64,000 nt of DNA from Alcanivorax nanhaiticus (GTDB lineage Bacteria; Pseudomonadota; Gammaproteobacteria; Pseudomonadales; Alcanivoracaceae). The stretch lies in NCBI RefSeq assembly GCF_000756665.1, contig NZ_ARXV01000003.1, positions 248,001-312,000 on the forward strand. The letters run 5' to 3'. A model generated the notes under the pieces. That model saw only the letters and a program-made list of their open reading frames with translations, was not told the DNA's origin and made no database searches. The stretch's first letter is position 1. Each line of letters starts with the position of its first letter. This document shows, one piece after another, positions 61,578-64,000 of this stretch. The position numbers and the translations under genes are program-made.

Positions 61578-61960
61578 GATGCGGGCTTCCCGATCAAACT
61601 CGCCAAGTGGTAGGCCAAACCTTCTTTCTCATCACCCCGAAGCAACCCTACGTTGATATCCACACGGCGCGTATCGGGATAAGGCCCCTCGCTGACAATG
61701 GTTTCAATCCACCAATCCCGCCCATTACGGGTTACTTCGGTATCGGACTGCCCCGTAGACGGCCACTGCTGATAAACCTGCATTTCAACCAGTTTGTCTG
61801 ATGCCACCAGAAAGCCGAGATGGGTTTCGTTGATGTTGGAATAGGCTCGGGCGCTGGCCCCTAGCGTCTGGCCAAGCGTCACCATTACCAGCGCCAGAAT
61901 CGTCACCGCAATCAACACTTCAATCAGTGTAAAGCCCTGGCTGCGAACGCCGCGTTTCAC
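61574..61960 (-). CDS. gspI: Type II secretion minor pseudopilin GspI
   Basis: 128 residues. Prepilin start RSQG-FTLIEVLIAVTILA with Glu at +5. The C-terminal part has GRDWWIETIVSEGPYPDTRR (about 76-95), typical of GspI, and ends near LAYHLASLIG. Nucleates the pseudopilus tip with GspJ and GspK. ATGA overlaps on both sides. Confidence 0.92.
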   Translation of the reverse strand: MKRGVRSQGFTLIEVLIAVTILALVMVTLGQTLGASARAYSNINETHLGFLVASDKLVEMQVYQQWPSTGQSDTEVTRNGRDWWIETIVSEGPYPDTRRVDINVGLLRGDEKEGLAYHLASLIGKPAS

Positions 61961-62640
61961 TGCTCCTCCTCGAAGGGATCGTCATCCTCTTCTTCTGGAT
62001 CAGCGTCTGGATCAGTGACTTGGCCCAACGCACTGATCTGCCAGCGCTGGTATCCCTCGAGCTCGCTATTGGCCCGCTCGTCATTGGAGAGTAGCGTAAG
62101 AGTGACTGGGGTCACCTCTCCACTGGGAAAGAAAAAGACCTGGGGAAGATCTTCGTCTTCTTTCTGCTTTTTCGTTTCGGTTGTGTCCCTTGAAGTCTCG
62201 TCGCCCTCGTCATCCTGACTTAACCCCTCCGGGGTTGCCATGACGTCCTCTTTGACAAGATTTTCGGCTACGGCAGACAGGGCGATCTCATCATCCTCAA
62301 GAACATCCACCTGCCATTCCAGTGTCAGTTCTGCACCCAGACTTCGCCCTTTGAGAGACGTATTATCGATAGCAATGAATGCCTTCTCATCACGGTCGTA
62401 AACCAGAGGCGTCCAGCCATCGCTGCGCAGACGCAATGCCAGCAAGTGCCCGGAGAAAAGGCTTTCTTCGTTGAGCAATTCCAGAGTGTCGCGTAGTCGG
62501 GAGGATTCTTCTTCCAACCCGTCTTCACTTAACGTCCAGTTTCCCTGTGTCGCGATCACGGCCGTCAGCAGCCCGATCAGCATTACCACCACCATAATTT
62601 CCAGCAGTGTAAAGCCTGACTGACGAGCCGTTGCAGACAT
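61957..62640 (-). CDS. gspH: Type II secretion minor pseudopilin GspH with acidic insert and tail
   Basis: 227 residues, longer than usual (about 150-200). Prepilin start ARQSG-FTLLEIMVVVMLIG with Glu at +5. The globular part contains an acidic, lysine-rich insert (about 135-166, with DDEGDETSRDTTETKKQKED) and an Asp/Glu tail (DADPEEEDDDPFEEEQ). Ala and Leu-rich core otherwise as GspH, which links the tip complex to GspG. Overlaps gspI by four bases. Confidence 0.9.
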   Translation of the reverse strand: MSATARQSGFTLLEIMVVVMLIGLLTAVIATQGNWTLSEDGLEEESSRLRDTLELLNEESLFSGHLLALRLRSDGWTPLVYDRDEKAFIAIDNTSLKGRSLGAELTLEWQVDVLEDDEIALSAVAENLVKEDVMATPEGLSQDDEGDETSRDTTETKKQKEDEDLPQVFFFPSGEVTPVTLTLLSNDERANSELEGYQRWQISALGQVTDPDADPEEEDDDPFEEEQ

Positions 62641-62642
62641 GA

Positions 62643-63077
62643 TTACTGCACGTCACGCCAGTTGATGTCAGCGTCGTTGCCCTCACCACCTTCGGCACCA
62701 TCTGCGCCCAGAGAGAGCAGATCAAACGGGCCATCCACGCCAGGGCTCAGATATATGTAATCATTGTTCCAGGGATCTTGCGGCACCTTGGGCAGATAGC
62801 CGCCGTCAGGCCACTTGCGAGCAGACGCCGGACGCTCAACCAGGCCATTCAAACCTTCCTCGGTGGTCGGGTAACTGCCGTTATTGAACTTGTAGAGATC
62901 GAGCTGCTGCACGATCTTGCCCATATTGGCCTTGGTCAGATCCACTTTCGCTGCCTCACCCTGACCAATCACGTTCGGCACGATCACCGCAGCAAGCAAT
63001 CCAATGATGGCAACCACCACCATGATTTCGAGGAGGGTAAAGCCGGACACGGCCTTTTGTCGTTTTAGGGTTTTCAT
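62643..63077 (-). CDS. gspG: Type II secretion major pseudopilin GspG
   Basis: 144 residues. Prepilin start AVSG-FTLLEIMVVVAIIG, then KVDLTKANMGKIVQQLDLYK (about 50-69), YPTTEEGLNGLVERP (about 75-89) and the C-terminal calcium-binding-loop region DPWNNDYIYLSPG (about 105-117). Ends in an acidic tail. ATG 63077 has AGGTGG five bases upstream; a GTG three codons earlier is possible. Polymerises to form the pseudopilus. Confidence 0.94.
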   Translation of the reverse strand: MKTLKRQKAVSGFTLLEIMVVVAIIGLLAAVIVPNVIGQGEAAKVDLTKANMGKIVQQLDLYKFNNGSYPTTEEGLNGLVERPASARKWPDGGYLPKVPQDPWNNDYIYLSPGVDGPFDLLSLGADGAEGGEGNDADINWRDVQ

Positions 63078-63078
63078 G

Positions 63079-64000
63079 TTATCCACCTAGCAGGTTATTC
63101 ATTTGCATGATCGGCATCATCACCGAGAGTACGATCATGACCACCATCCCGGCCATCACCAGCAGCATGATCGGCCCCAGCAGGCCCACCATTGTATTGA
63201 CCGTGCTGGTAAGCTCACGTTCCTGGTAATCGGCAGCCCGAGTCAGCATGTGATCCAGCTCGCCACTGGCCTCACCACTGGCGATCATTTGCACCAACAT
63301 GGGGGGGAAATAGCCACTCGCATCCAACGCCCGACTAAGCCCGCCCCCTTCTCTTACCTTTACCGCGGCCTGTTTCACTGCCTCGCGAATCGCCAGATTG
63401 CCCACCACTTGAGCGGCGATGAACAGGGCATCCACCAAGGGCACGCCGGAGCGCCCAAGAATACCCAGCGTACTGGCCAGCCGGGCACTATCAGACGCCC
63501 GAAGCATGGTGCCCACCAGCGGCATGCTGGCGAGACGGCGATGCACGCGCATACGGAATCCCGGGTTCTGCATTGCCCTGGAGAAGCCCACCCCTCCAGC
63601 CACCACCAGCAGAACCAACAACCAACCCCAGTCACGAGTAAAGTCACTCAAGGTCATGACAATTCGGGTGAGCAGCGGCAAAACCTGATTCCGGCCCTCA
63701 AAAACCGCCACCAGTTTGGGCACAACGAAAGTCATCATCAACATGATAACCACGGAGGCGAAGACCATGATAAAGGCGGGATAGATCATCGCCTGTGCGA
63801 CGGAACGCCCGGTATCGTGGCGGGTTTCAAGATAGTCCGCCAACTGCTCCAATACCTGCTCAAGGTGGCCGCTCTGCTCACCCGCTGACACAGTGGCCCG
63901 GTACATTTCAGGGAAGGCGCGCGGGAAGGATTCAAAGCTCTTGGCGAGACTGTAGCCCTCACGGACCCTAGCCCTCACGGCAAGCATAATACGCTCTATA
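63079..64000 (-). CDS. gspF: Type II secretion platform protein GspF (partial, 5' end beyond window)
   Basis: Open to the window edge: the codons before the internal ATG at 63987 read IERI without a stop, so the gene continues past base 64000. About 307 of roughly 400 residues are present: the end of the first cytoplasmic domain (VREGYSLAKSFESFPRAFP, GEQSGHLEQVLEQLADY), TM helix, second cytoplasmic domain (LGILGRSGVPLVDAL; IASGEASGELDHML) and the C-terminal helix pair. Polytopic scaffold for GspE, L and M. Stop lies two bases before gspG. Confidence 0.92.
   Translation of the reverse strand, partial: IERIMLAVRARVREGYSLAKSFESFPRAFPEMYRATVSAGEQSGHLEQVLEQLADYLETRHDTGRSVAQAMIYPAFIMVFASVVIMLMMTFVVPKLVAVFEGRNQVLPLLTRIVMTLSDFTRDWGWLLVLLVVAGGVGFSRAMQNPGFRMRVHRRLASMPLVGTMLRASDSARLASTLGILGRSGVPLVDALFIAAQVVGNLAIREAVKQAAVKVREGGGLSRALDASGYFPPMLVQMIASGEASGELDHMLTRAADYQERELTSTVNTMVGLLGPIMLLVMAGMVVMIVLSVMMPIMQMNNLLGG

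Noticed and set aside
1..64000. tRNA, rRNA or prophage segments
   Set aside because: No cloverleaf, rRNA-like sequence, integrase, phage structural gene or att-like direct repeats noticed; almost all space is occupied by protein genes.

Overview
The window is a moderately GC-rich, tightly packed chromosomal segment from an aerobic gammaproteobacterium. The gene set (Anr/FNR with a ccoNOQP-ccoGHIS cluster, a three-gene proton-translocating transhydrogenase, a DcaP-like porin, a type II secretion operon, Pseudomonas-type REP elements) fits the Pseudomonadales/Oceanospirillales. A marine hydrocarbon-degrader lineage such as Alcanivorax is my best guess; this is inference from gene content and order, not from a marker gene. 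No rRNA, tRNA, CRISPR array, prophage or intact insertion sequence was seen.

Layout. 0.1-2 kb: minus-strand ygiM-like SH3/coiled-coil protein, YciI protein and VC0807-type membrane protein. 2-7.7 kb: plus-strand PHP exonuclease, YciO/Sua5 protein, trpS, scpA, scpB and rluB (translation, RNA modification, chromosome condensation). 7.7-8.1 kb: a composite repeat element, then rsmE. 8.9-11 kb: MoxR ATPase plus VWA protein. 11-14 kb: an unknown protein, a DcaP-type porin, a REP cluster and a thioesterase. 14.3-18.5 kb: an RND efflux operon in which both the membrane-fusion and the pump gene carry a single in-frame stop. 19-31 kb: the microaerobic block, with the cbb3 oxidase, its assembly factors (ccoG, H, I, S), a His-tailed SafE-like protein, hemN, fnr/anr, a universal stress protein and a small coiled-coil stress protein. 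Perfect FNR/Anr boxes precede ccoN, ccoG and hemN. 31-42 kb: yaaA, a metallo-hydrolase, corA, alkB, an SpmA-SpmB fusion, the periplasmic protease prc, an MpaB-family oxygenase behind a 30-bp operator-like palindrome, an alpha/beta hydrolase and an ABC1 kinase. 42.5-45.4 kb: pntAA-pntAB-pntB. 45.7-51.3 kb: DUF481 protein, MscS channel and metH. 51.5-56.9 kb: a DUF2189 membrane protein, a catalytically degraded PEP-synthase-like protein, a Lit/DUF1461-like membrane protein and a divergent lipoprotein hydrolase. 56.9-64 kb: a type II secretion operon running gspF (cut by the window edge), G, H, I, J, K, L, M, then an unrecognised exported protein translationally coupled to gspM.

Genes that work together: ccoNOQP make the high-affinity oxidase and ccoGHIS assemble it; hemN makes haem without oxygen; Anr senses oxygen and probably drives all of these. 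trpS/scpAB/rluB form a housekeeping operon. The gsp genes build the inner-membrane platform and pseudopilus.

Most unusual points: (1) a family of low-complexity and REP-like repeats found almost only between convergent gene ends, sometimes supplying the stop codons; (2) two single-base nonsense lesions in one RND operon; (3) a pseudo-PEP-synthase paired with a Lit-like lipoprotein transacylase homologue beside a lipoprotein hydrolase; (4) an unknown exported protein in the gspN position; (5) a strong operator palindrome directly downstream of a promoter for the MpaB-family gene.
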